From Granulicella sp. L56 (lineage in GTDB: Bacteria; Acidobacteriota; Terriglobia; Terriglobales; Acidobacteriaceae): DNA of 64,000 bases. Location of the stretch: assembly GCF_009765835.1 (NCBI RefSeq), contig NZ_LMUS01000001.1:982198-1046197 (forward strand), written 5' to 3'. Position 1 is the stretch's first letter; every line of letters starts with the position of its first letter. The translations under genes and the position numbers were made by a program. Shown piece by piece: positions 37,260 through 46,328 of the stretch. Under the pieces are notes generated by a model. The model was not told where the DNA came from. It was given only the letters and a program-made list of their open reading frames with translations, and searched no databases.

Positions 37260-37295
37260 GAGTTAACGCCTGCACTGGCTTTGCGGCTTTACTGC

Positions 37296-38318
37296 TTACT
37301 GAAGAAGGCTCTCTTCCGAGCGCAGACGGATGACCCGGTCTACAGCGTAGGGAGCGCGATGGGCTGCGGTGAAGAAATGGCGGACCTGTAGTTCGCCGAG
37401 CAGGCCGATCCCCATCATCTGGATGCCGGCGAGGATGAGAATGCCCGCGATGACGAAGATGGGGCCATGCTGGTCCATGACGGGCTGGCCGCTAAGAAGC
37501 TTCAGGATAAAAAGCCAGATGGCCAGGCCCGAGCCGGTGGCCATGCCCAGCGCGCCGATGGTGCCGAAGAAGTGCAGCGGGCGGGTCATGTACTTCAACA
37601 GGAAGCGGATGGTCAGCAGGTCGAAGAAGACGCGGAAGGTCCGCGAGATGCCGTAGTGGCTCTTGCCGAACTCGCGCGCCGGGTTGGTAATGGGAATCTC
37701 ACAGATGCTCGCCCCGTACCAAGAGGCAAGCGCCGGGATGAAGCGGTGCATCTCGCCGTAGAGGGGGATGTTCTGGATGACCTCGCGGCGATAGGCCTTG
37801 AAGGTGGTGCCGAAGTCGTGGATGTTGACGCCGCTGAGGGTCGCCATCAGCCAGTTGGCCGCGCGCGAGGGGATGCGGCGCATGATGAAGTTGTCGCCGC
37901 GATGGGAACGCCAGCCGCTGACCACGTCGTAGCCCTCTTCGAGCTTGGCGAGGAAGTTGGGAATCTCGTCGGGATTGTGCTGCAGGTCGCCGTCCATGGC
38001 GAGGATGAAGTCGCCGGTAGCATGATCGAAACCGGCGGCGAGCGCCGAGGTCTGGCCGAAGTTGCGGCGCAGCTTGACGACCAGAACGCGGCTGTCGACA
38101 GCGGCGATCTCTTCGAGCAGGCGGTAGGTACGGTCGCGGGAGCCGTCGTCGACGAAGACCAGTTCGAAGGTGTCGCCGACATGCTCCATGACGGCCTTCA
38201 GGCGGTCGTAGAGAGTGGTGACATTCTCTTCTTCGTTATGAAAAGGGACGACGATGGAATATTTCGACACGAGGTTAATGATACTCCCGAGGTGCAGCAG
38301 ACTGTGTTGTTTAGACAT
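37296..38318 (-). CDS. Family 2 glycosyltransferase with C-terminal membrane anchor (DPM1/GtrB/ArnC-like)
   Basis: 340 residues. GT2 motifs: YSIVVPFHNEEENV, VFVDDGSRDRT, AMDGDLQHNP (DxD-type metal site), and DFGTTFKAYRREV. The C-terminus has two membrane spans (LHFFGTIGALGMATGSGLAIWLFIL and PIFVIAGILILAGIQMMGIGLLGEL), a layout typical of undecaprenyl-phosphate sugar transferases that feed cell-envelope glycan modification. An internal GTG at 38267 (VSKYSIVVPF) would give a cleaner N-terminus than the ATG at 38318. Confidence 0.9.
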   Translation of the reverse strand: MSKQHSLLHLGSIINLVSKYSIVVPFHNEEENVTTLYDRLKAVMEHVGDTFELVFVDDGSRDRTYRLLEEIAAVDSRVLVVKLRRNFGQTSALAAGFDHATGDFILAMDGDLQHNPDEIPNFLAKLEEGYDVVSGWRSHRGDNFIMRRIPSRAANWLMATLSGVNIHDFGTTFKAYRREVIQNIPLYGEMHRFIPALASWYGASICEIPITNPAREFGKSHYGISRTFRVFFDLLTIRFLLKYMTRPLHFFGTIGALGMATGSGLAIWLFILKLLSGQPVMDQHGPIFVIAGILILAGIQMMGIGLLGELQVRHFFTAAHRAPYAVDRVIRLRSEESLLQ

Positions 38319-38495
38319 ATTCGAAGGGGAAGGGGTTGCAGATTTTTTAGATGGTAAGGAATTTTATTGATAGGGGCAAAATTGAGGTTTCTGAGGCAGG
38401 AAAAGCGGCAAAGCCCCCGACGACTGAACCTACGTCTATTTTACAGAACAAAGGCGGGACCGAAGCCCCGCCCTTTCAATCAGAGTTGCCTTGCA

Positions 38496-41378
38496 CTATT
38501 GAACGGTTAGCGTGATGTTCACGGGCTGAGACGAAATGGACGATGCGCTGTCCGCCCCGCTTAAGGTGAGGACGTAGGTTCCTGCTGCCAGATTGCTGGT
38601 TGTAGTGGAACCGCCGGTGGTAGTGGAGCTGCTGCTGCCGCAACCAAAGGTCGAGAGCGTCGCCACCGAGATGACGCCGAGCGCGAGGAAGAGGCGCAGC
38701 TTGCGGGAACGGCCTCCCAGAAGACCGCAGAAAAGGAGACCGGCCAAAGCGACGCCCGCTCCTGTCCCCGGAGAGAAGGGCGTGGCTGGAGCCTTCCCAC
38801 GGCTAGCCTGGGGAGTGGAAGTGCCAAGTCTCCGCTTTGCTCCACTTCCTGAAGCCGCCAGATTGGCGCCGGAGCACTGTGAGGTAGAGGTATAGAGGGT
38901 CAGCGTTACGGGCACGGGAGCCGTGCCCGTGACCGTGGTGGTGCTGTTCGTACCGGTGCCGATGGCGTAGCAGAAGGAGGAGGTGGTGGACAGCGCCGTG
39001 GGGCCACTGAGTGACCAGTCGACGGTTCCCGTGTAGCCATTCACCGGGGTCACGTTGATCGTCGACGTACCAGTACCACCGGCGGCGACGCTAACGGTGG
39101 CGGGGGCGGCAGCGATGGAGAAGTTAGGCCCGATGTTGATGGTCACCGTATTGGTCGATGGCGCATAAGTTCCATCGCCCGAATAGGTTACGCGGACGAC
39201 ATGTGAGCCGTCGGTGGTGGAAGAGAAGCTATAGCTGGCAGTTCCGCTCGACAGAACCGGGGCAGGCGATACCGGCGCGCCATCGACCAGAACCGTAACC
39301 GTACCCGTAGGCGTTCCCGCACCAGTCGCAGGAGCGACGGCGATGCTGATTACGTCCGCAGCGCCCGAGGCAGGAGCAGTGCTGGCCGCCGTGACGGTTG
39401 TGATGGTGGCGAGCAGCGATGAGGTACCGGGAGCGGCGGCTGCCTTCCATGCGGTGAGCAGATTGTTGAAGTCAAGCGAACCGAGACCGGTGGCTTCGTC
39501 GTATCCAGTGGTCGCCGCGTAGAGCGATGGGTTTGCCGCTGCGGTGGTGCAATAGGCTGTTCCGGCGGTGCAGGCGTTGTTGCCGGTGGTGATGTCATGA
39601 AAGGCCGAGGCGTAGGTTGTGGGATTGGTAGCGAGCGCGTAAAGCGTTGGGTTGACGACGCCCTGCCCTGCCGAACCGGTCGCCTGATTGATCATGGCCA
39701 CCATGCCCGCGAAGATGGGAACAGTAAAGCTGGTGCCTCCAGCGACGGTCAGGTTGGTGTTGCTGCTGTCGCGGAAGCCGTTCGAGCAACTACCGGTGAT
39801 GCCGGTTCCATCAAAGTCGCTGGAGCAATAGAGATAGCCTGCGTTGTTGGGCGAAGCATCGAGAGAGATGTCGGGCACAAGACGGGTGGTGCCGGAGGGA
39901 ATGTTGGGCACGCCGGTCTGCCAGGTGGGCCGCGTGGTAGTGAGGACGCTGGCGCCGCCGCCGCCTGCTGAGATACCGGCAGTCGACGAATCGTCGTTCC
40001 AGACCTGCTCAGGGATGTAGGACTGCGCGGAGCTGATAACGTCACTGCCACTGGCCGCAGCCCAATAGCTGCTGCCAGCGGCGACGTTAGCGGCGGGGAA
40101 TTCAGTGCCCCCCATCCCGGTGACATATTGGCTGCTGGCAGGAAAGTCTACAGAGAGAGCCTGCTGCTGGGCAGTCGTAAGACCGCTGACCCCATAGCAG
40201 TCAGTCGAGCCGTCGTCTCCGCTGGCCGCGATCACAGTCTGGCCCTGGGCCGCCGCCTGCGCGAGCACACTATTCTCGGCGTTATATTCAGTCGTCGAGT
40301 ACTCGGTCTCGCAACCGCCGTAGCTGGTGCTGATGATGGGCGCGATGTCGTTGGTGACGGCGTATGCAATCGCGTCGGTCACACTGGCGTTGGTGTTGTC
40401 GCCGGTGTAGACGAAGTAGATGGTCGCACCAGGTGCGATGGCACCCGAGTATTCGAGGTCGAGGTCAGACTCTGATTCGTCTCCCGTAAAGACGGCGGTG
40501 CTGCCGGAGTTCGGCACGAGGACGAGGGTGGGATCTTTTTTGGGGAGACCTGCTGCGCTCTGGAAGTTCTCGATATCAGAGAGGACGATGGCGGACTGCC
40601 CCATGATGGCAATCGACTGGCCAGCGCCGTTGAGGCCTGTGCTCTGGGCGGCTTTGATGTCGTAGATGGTCTCGATATCGGCAGGGGTCAGAAAGTAGCT
40701 GCCGGTCTGGCTGGAGGTGAATTTGGCGGTGGGGACGACCTGGGGTCGCTGGACCCGCATGTGCGAGTGAGGACGGAAGTTCGAAAGATTGGTGACCGCC
40801 TGGACGACGGGAGAGAGGGCAGCGGGAAGGCTGATGTCGCCGGCAGGAGCGAAGTGGGTGGTGCCGTCGGTCTGATAGTTATGCAACTCGACGCCAAAGG
40901 CGGCTTCGGCTTGCGCCGCCGTTCCCGAGAAGGTGATGCTGTTCTTGCTGCGCGACACTGCTTCGACGGCAAAGCCCTGCTGCTCGAGCCAGGCCTCGGC
41001 CTTGGCGATATCGGCGTCGGACATGCCGAAGCGGGTGGCGAACTGGTCTGGGGTGAGCCAGGCGTGATATTGCGGCGAGGCAGGGCTCTGCTGGGCGGCG
41101 ATCAGGGCCTGAAGGTCGGCCTCCTGCGCGGCGGAGCGGCTGAAGACGAGGCTCATGCTGCCGAGCCGGGTCTGGGGCGCGAGGCTTCCCTTGTCTTCGG
41201 CAAATTTGGCGAGCGGAGGCTGGGATTTGGGCATCTCGACGCGCTCGGAGGTGATCTCTCCGGCGATCCGTGACTGAGGCTTCTGCGCGAGTGAGGAGAT
41301 CGTGGACCCGAAAATGAGCGAAGCGGATGCTGTCAGCCCTAACAAACTACGCCTGGAGAGGTAAAACTTTCTTGTCAT
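38496..41378 (-). CDS. S53 family (sedolisin-type) peptidase with Ig-like region and C-terminal twin-TM tail
   Basis: 960 residues. Tat-like signal (SRRSLLGL, residues 8-15), an activation-domain propeptide (about 35-210, QYHAWLTPDQFATRFG), then the catalytic domain with Glu303 and Asp307 (ESDLDLEYSG), oxyanion Asp388 (ASGDDGS), and Ser550 in GGTSFTVPIFAG. The calcium-site segment TGYDEATGLGSLD closes it. A Big_3-like Ig domain follows (TPTGTVTVLVDGAPV), then two hydrophobic spans (GAGVALAGLLFCGLLGG, LRLFLALGVISVATLSTFGCG), a Ser/Thr/Gly linker and a short extracellular beta segment. Acid-active endopeptidase, membrane-tethered outside the cytoplasm by inference. Confidence 0.9.
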   Translation of the reverse strand: MTRKFYLSRRSLLGLTASASLIFGSTISSLAQKPQSRIAGEITSERVEMPKSQPPLAKFAEDKGSLAPQTRLGSMSLVFSRSAAQEADLQALIAAQQSPASPQYHAWLTPDQFATRFGMSDADIAKAEAWLEQQGFAVEAVSRSKNSITFSGTAAQAEAAFGVELHNYQTDGTTHFAPAGDISLPAALSPVVQAVTNLSNFRPHSHMRVQRPQVVPTAKFTSSQTGSYFLTPADIETIYDIKAAQSTGLNGAGQSIAIMGQSAIVLSDIENFQSAAGLPKKDPTLVLVPNSGSTAVFTGDESESDLDLEYSGAIAPGATIYFVYTGDNTNASVTDAIAYAVTNDIAPIISTSYGGCETEYSTTEYNAENSVLAQAAAQGQTVIAASGDDGSTDCYGVSGLTTAQQQALSVDFPASSQYVTGMGGTEFPAANVAAGSSYWAAASGSDVISSAQSYIPEQVWNDDSSTAGISAGGGGASVLTTTRPTWQTGVPNIPSGTTRLVPDISLDASPNNAGYLYCSSDFDGTGITGSCSNGFRDSSNTNLTVAGGTSFTVPIFAGMVAMINQATGSAGQGVVNPTLYALATNPTTYASAFHDITTGNNACTAGTAYCTTAAANPSLYAATTGYDEATGLGSLDFNNLLTAWKAAAAPGTSSLLATITTVTAASTAPASGAADVISIAVAPATGAGTPTGTVTVLVDGAPVSPAPVLSSGTASYSFSSTTDGSHVVRVTYSGDGTYAPSTNTVTINIGPNFSIAAAPATVSVAAGGTGTSTINVTPVNGYTGTVDWSLSGPTALSTTSSFCYAIGTGTNSTTTVTGTAPVPVTLTLYTSTSQCSGANLAASGSGAKRRLGTSTPQASRGKAPATPFSPGTGAGVALAGLLFCGLLGGRSRKLRLFLALGVISVATLSTFGCGSSSSTTTGGSTTTSNLAAGTYVLTLSGADSASSISSQPVNITLTVQ

Positions 41379-41468
41379 CGTCGTCCCTGAGTGCAGCAGA
41401 ATGAGTTGAACACAGTTTGCCTGAGGTAGTTGCGACAGAAGATCATTTTCGGGAGATTTGGGGGAGGG

Positions 41469-41545
41469 TGGTGGCCCGGGCAGGAGTCCAACCTGCGACC
41501 TTCGCGTTAGGAGTGCGCTGCTCTATGCAACTGAGCTACCGGGCC
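41469..41545 (-). tRNA. tRNA-Arg (anticodon CCU) with unusual tertiary positions
   Basis: Cloverleaf of 77 nt read on the minus strand: acceptor GGCCCGG/CCGGGCC, D-arm GCTC...GAGC, anticodon loop CTCCTAA (CCU, Arg AGG codon), T-arm GCAGG...CCTGC, discriminator A and encoded CCA. Oddities: D-loop has G18-C19 instead of GG, and the T-loop reads TTGGACT so position 56 is G; 19:56 would be a swapped C:G. The anticodon stem has two end mismatches (27 G/43 A and 31 A/39 C). Functional status uncertain but the covarying pair argues for it. Confidence 0.88.
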
Positions 41546-41666
41546 AAAATAAAAAGAGCAAGATCAAGATAAATAGATATCAAGATAGGTGTTTAGACGG
41601 CTTTAGATGACAGTGTACCGTGAGGTTCCAGTCCGGCGCGGTGATAAACTTGGGGGTGGAGACTTT

Positions 41667-42899
<1,233 letters not shown>

Positions 42900-42905
42900 A
42901 CTTCG

Positions 42906-43253
42906 ATGACCGATATAAGTCGACTTTCTGAACAATTTGACGAAGCCATGTTTGACATTTACCGTCGAGCAAAATCAGAAGCACATTACACCGCAACCAT
43001 ATTTCTTGGAATGCTCAATGCCGAACGCGGATTGATGACCGCACGAAAGTTAATCAACGCACCAAAAGAATCTGACGGGTACACGGCTCTCTGGCTCAAG
43101 AAAAGACTCGATCTAACGGTCGAAGCTGTGGTACTCGAAAATGAGAAATGGCATCAACTGTTCACACCCGAAGAAATAGAAAAGTGTAAAACTCGATTGC
43201 ACAGATGCGGGTATATCTCCAAGCAGCATACGAGCACAGAAGACTCTATTTAG
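42906..43253 (+). CDS. Small conserved hypothetical protein
   Basis: 115 residues, helical, soluble. Motifs AMFDIYRRAKSEAHYTATIFL, RKLINAPKESDGYTALW and RLDLTVEAVVLENEKWHQLFTPEE recall a widespread family of short hypothetical proteins seen in accessory DNA of many bacteria (from memory, no domain name certain). AT-rich compared with ispG, which ends 6 bases upstream. No catalytic motif recognised. Convergent with the GT2 gene; the two stops are 2 bases apart. Confidence 0.72.
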   Translation: MTDISRLSEQFDEAMFDIYRRAKSEAHYTATIFLGMLNAERGLMTARKLINAPKESDGYTALWLKKRLDLTVEAVVLENEKWHQLFTPEEIEKCKTRLHRCGYISKQHTSTEDSI

Positions 43254-43255
43254 AT

Positions 43256-44431
43256 TTAGCGAAGAGACGTAGATTTATTGTTGCGAAGTTCGGCGAGAGG
43301 ATAGAAGGTGCCTCGCCAGGTGACTCCGCCTTGCCTGAGCGTGACGAACATGGAGCACAGCAGGCTGTAGATAAAGAGCATCGCGCTGATAGGAAAAAGA
43401 GCGGCGTACCACGCGGAGATTCCGCTGAGTCGTCCCGCAACGCGATACAACAACGCGATGGCTGCGATGGTGACGATGGCTGCAATGCGTGTCGCGGGCG
43501 ATGCCAGAAATGCGACGGGCGCGAGGTAGAAGAGAGTCAGCCAACCGCAGGCAATCAGTAAAAATGAGATGTGAAACTGGAAGACGGCGAAGAGGTTTTT
43601 CGTCATGACGCCGACTACGCCCATCGCTCCGGGTGCCCAGTGCACCCGCACGAGGCCGGGGGAGACAGCGACACGTTGGCGCAGCTCCATCAACTTGACG
43701 CGGCGGGCGAGGGTCAGGTCTTCGAGGATCTCCATGCGAAAGGCCTCGAAGCCGCCAAGCTCCTGATAGGCGGAGGAGCGAAGCAAGCAGAAGGCGCCGA
43801 TGCCTACGAAGTCACGCGTAGCACGAGGATTGTCGGCTCGCCATGGTCGCGTGGCCCAGAGACCGAGGACCTGAAGGAAGCCGAGCAGCATTCCTTCGCC
43901 GTGAGTCTTGATGATGGGAGTAGGCAGTGTGACGAAGTGGTCAGCGTTGGTGGCAACGGCTTGCGCGAGGCAGCGGCGAATGGCGTCGGGGCGGAAGAGA
44001 ATGTCGGCGTCAGTGAAGAGGAGATAATCCGAGCTTGCGTGGAGTGCGGCAAAGGCCATGGCGTGCGGCTTGCCCAGCCAGTTTGATGGAAGTTCGGTGA
44101 TGTGCAAGACGTGAAGCTTATCTGGATGTTTGGCGGCGAGGGCTTCCATGATCGCTCCGGTTTGGTCGGTGGAGCGGTCGTCGACGGCGATGATCTGGAG
44201 GTTTGCGTAGTCCTGTTCGAGCAGCGATTGCAGGCAGGCCGCGACATCGGCAGCTTCGTTGCGAGCGGGGACGATGACGGTGAGGGATGGATTGCCTTCA
44301 GGAGCAACGTCATACTGCGGCAAGGTGATATCTGGAATACCGGGAAGGCCGCGCGCGGCGGCGATGGCCTTCCATACCCAGAAAACAGCGATGAGCCACG
44401 CCAGATAAGAAAGAAGATGCGAGAGGCTCAT
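43256..44431 (-). CDS. Membrane-bound family 2 glycosyltransferase
   Basis: 391 residues. GT2 motifs: VIVPARNEAADV, AVDDRSTDQT, LLFTDADILFRPDA (DxD) and MEILEDLTLARRV (the ED-type processive motif). One N-terminal and about three C-terminal membrane spans. The pattern suits carotenoid/hopanoid-linked or exopolysaccharide transferases (CrtQ/HpnB-like); exact substrate unknown. Its ATG overlaps the MFS stop as ATGA, so the two are coupled. Confidence 0.88.
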   Translation of the reverse strand: MSLSHLLSYLAWLIAVFWVWKAIAAARGLPGIPDITLPQYDVAPEGNPSLTVIVPARNEAADVAACLQSLLEQDYANLQIIAVDDRSTDQTGAIMEALAAKHPDKLHVLHITELPSNWLGKPHAMAFAALHASSDYLLFTDADILFRPDAIRRCLAQAVATNADHFVTLPTPIIKTHGEGMLLGFLQVLGLWATRPWRADNPRATRDFVGIGAFCLLRSSAYQELGGFEAFRMEILEDLTLARRVKLMELRQRVAVSPGLVRVHWAPGAMGVVGVMTKNLFAVFQFHISFLLIACGWLTLFYLAPVAFLASPATRIAAIVTIAAIALLYRVAGRLSGISAWYAALFPISAMLFIYSLLCSMFVTLRQGGVTWRGTFYPLAELRNNKSTSLR

Positions 44432-45684
44432 GCTGTTTGGACTTCGGACGAGTGCAGCTCTGGAGCATATCTTGATCCGACGAAGAAGATGATGGCCGCG
44501 AGGACAAGGGTAATGAGCGTAGCTCCGAGGCCGGTGTTGAGATTGCTGCGGTCACTGATGCTGCCGATGATGCGCGGCGAGATGGCGTCGCCGAGCGCGT
44601 GAATGATGAAGAGCTGTCCAGCGAGCGCAGTGGCGCGAATCTCCGGGCGCACGGCGTTGACCGTGGCCGCATTCACCGGGCCGGTGCCGAGGAAGATGAG
44701 AAAGATCGCAACGGCGAGGGCGGGCAGCGTGAACGCCTTGGGGCCGAAGAAGCAGACCAGCGCGGGAGGTACGGCAAGGATGGAGCCGATGGCCGGAATG
44801 TAATAGAGGGCCTTCGGAGTGCGATAAGACCACTTCTGCGCGATGGTGCCGCCGACGATCGTGCCACCGAGACCGGTGACGACTGTGATAGCTCCCATAA
44901 GAAATGCTGCGGAAGATTCGCTGCGGCCATCGACGCGCTGGAGGAACGAGGGCATCCACCACGAGATGCCACCGAGCGAGAAGGTGACAGCGGCATAGCC
45001 AAGGATGGAAGCGAGGTAAGCCTTGTTCTTGAGCAGCGTAAGGACCGTATCCTTCTTCAGCTTGGCCTTGTCCTGCTGGCTGGCTCCGCGGGCTGGCTCC
45101 TTCATGAAGAAGGCGATGAGCAGCGCAATGATGACGCCGGGAACGGCGGAGACGATGAAGGACATGCGCCAGCCGTGATGCTCGCCTACGGTGCCCCCAA
45201 TGAGATAGCCGAGCGCCGCGCCTACAGGGATGGCGATGTTGAAGATGGTCAGGACGCGGTTGCGCTGGTCTTCGGGGTAGAAGTCGGCAAGGATCGCGGG
45301 AGCAAAGATGCCGAAGCTGGCTTCACCGACTCCGAGTGCGGCGTGGCGGATGTTGAGCGAGTCGTAGGAGTGAACGGTTGCAGTGAGAAAGTTGATGCCG
45401 CTCCAAAAGAGAGCGGCGATGACGATCATGGGCTTGCGTGGAAAGCGGTCGCCCAGCCAGCCGGTGATCGGCGACGTGAGCATGTAGGCGAGCATGAACC
45501 AGAGGGTGAGCGAGCCGATCTGCGCGTCGGTGGTGTGAAACTCTCCCTTGATCTGCTCCTGCACGCCGGGCAGGATGTAGCGGTCGATGTAGTTGACGAA
45601 GTTGAGCGCGGTGAGCAGAACGAGCGCTGTGGTGGCTCCGACGACGGAGGCAGCAGAGGGATTCGGTTTAGTCGCGGAGGCCAT
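44428..45684 (-). CDS. MFS transporter (spinster-like)
   Basis: 418 residues from the ATG at 45684; an upstream TTG at 45723 is possible and no Shine-Dalgarno is clear for either. Twelve predicted membrane helices, the MFS loop motif GWLGDRFPRKPM between helices 2 and 3, and NFVNYIDRYILPGV at the start typical of spinster-like (Spns) sugar/lipid transporters. Substrate unknown. Translationally coupled to the downstream GT2 gene, which suggests the pair acts on a shared lipid or glycan (inference). Confidence 0.88.
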   Translation of the reverse strand: MASATKPNPSAASVVGATTALVLLTALNFVNYIDRYILPGVQEQIKGEFHTTDAQIGSLTLWFMLAYMLTSPITGWLGDRFPRKPMIVIAALFWSGINFLTATVHSYDSLNIRHAALGVGEASFGIFAPAILADFYPEDQRNRVLTIFNIAIPVGAALGYLIGGTVGEHHGWRMSFIVSAVPGVIIALLIAFFMKEPARGASQQDKAKLKKDTVLTLLKNKAYLASILGYAAVTFSLGGISWWMPSFLQRVDGRSESSAAFLMGAITVVTGLGGTIVGGTIAQKWSYRTPKALYYIPAIGSILAVPPALVCFFGPKAFTLPALAVAIFLIFLGTGPVNAATVNAVRPEIRATALAGQLFIIHALGDAISPRIIGSISDRSNLNTGLGATLITLVLAAIIFFVGSRYAPELHSSEVQTA

Positions 45685-45764
45685 GTGGGGAAGGATAGCA
45701 GCGGATGGTGGTTGTTTGGTCAACGCATTTGCAGGTACCCCTACCCCGCAAGGCTGCAGCGAGA

Positions 45765-46187
45765 TTAATTGCCTGAGTTGGAGAAGAGGACAAGATCTTT
45801 GGGCGGCCTTGCCTTCATGGTCCGAATCCGATCCTGCAGAGTCTCGGTGTGGATCTCCAGCTTGTGACCGTCAGGATCGAGAAAATAAAAGGAGTCGCCG
45901 GGACTGTGGTTCTCCTGCCAACTGATTGCGTTCGCGTCACGAAGCCGCTCGACTGCGGCAGAGAAATCTTCTGCGGAGACGGTGAAGGCTGTGTGCGTGT
46001 ATTCAGGGAGACTGGCGGAACGGGTTTCAGTATCGAGGCTGAGGCATACCCAGATGTTGCCCGCTTCGAGATAGGCGCCCTTGTACCATTTTGCGACTGG
46101 CCGCAGACCAAGGACATTTGTATAGAAGTCGAAAGACGCTTCCAGGTTTCGAACGGAGAGTGTGAGGTGGTTGATGCCGCGAATCAC
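45765..46187 (-). CDS. FosA-like VOC metalloenzyme (fosfomycin thiol transferase family)
   Basis: 140 residues, matching FosA length. Predicted metal ligands His7 (INHLTLSV), His65 (EYTHTAF) and Glu111 (HKLEIH); Thr9, Ser99 and Tyr101 of the substrate site (PGDSFYFLDPDGHKLE) are also present. The FosA lysine that contacts fosfomycin phosphonate is replaced by Gln91 (SWQENH), so activity on fosfomycin is uncertain. Start is GTG at 46187, with AGAGGA 8 bases upstream; a longer frame to 46250 would cross the hairpin. Not proven to give resistance. Confidence 0.85.
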   Translation of the reverse strand: MIRGINHLTLSVRNLEASFDFYTNVLGLRPVAKWYKGAYLEAGNIWVCLSLDTETRSASLPEYTHTAFTVSAEDFSAAVERLRDANAISWQENHSPGDSFYFLDPDGHKLEIHTETLQDRIRTMKARPPKDLVLFSNSGN

Positions 46188-46196
46188 AAGTAAGTC

Positions 46197-46227
46197 CTCT
46201 GTGAGTAGCGTACCGCTACTCACAGAG
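46197..46227. terminator. Long hairpin before the fosA-like gene, overlapping its SD
   Basis: Perfect 14-bp stem CTCTGTGAGTAGCG (46197-46210) / CGCTACTCACAGAG (46214-46227) with a 3-base loop. On the minus strand its last bases (AGAG) are part of the AGAGGA Shine-Dalgarno of the FosA-like gene. It could end transcription from upstream or restrict translation of that gene; no U-tract is present. Confidence 0.55.
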
Positions 46228-46276
46228 ATGATGCAGAGGGCGAAGAACAAATAACAGCAAAAGCAAAATGCGGGGG

Positions 46277-46307
46277 TTCTGCCCCTTCGACAAGCTCAGG
46301 GGCAGAA
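46277..46307. repeat. Intergenic hairpin repeat of CCTTCGACAAGCTCAGG type
   Basis: TTCTGCCCC (46277-46285) and GGGGCAGAA (46299-46307) flank the core CTTCGACAAGCTCAGG. Elements of this kind recur between genes in many bacteria (REP-like), here between the GH109 gene and the fosA-like gene. Whether it is multicopy in this genome cannot be told from the window. Confidence 0.5.
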
Positions 46308-46328
46308 TGACATGCATTTTTGATGACT

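Noticed and set aside
44599-45768. 389-aa plus-strand frame opposite the MFS gene
   Set aside because: Charged low-complexity antisense translation; the minus strand encodes clear MFS motifs.
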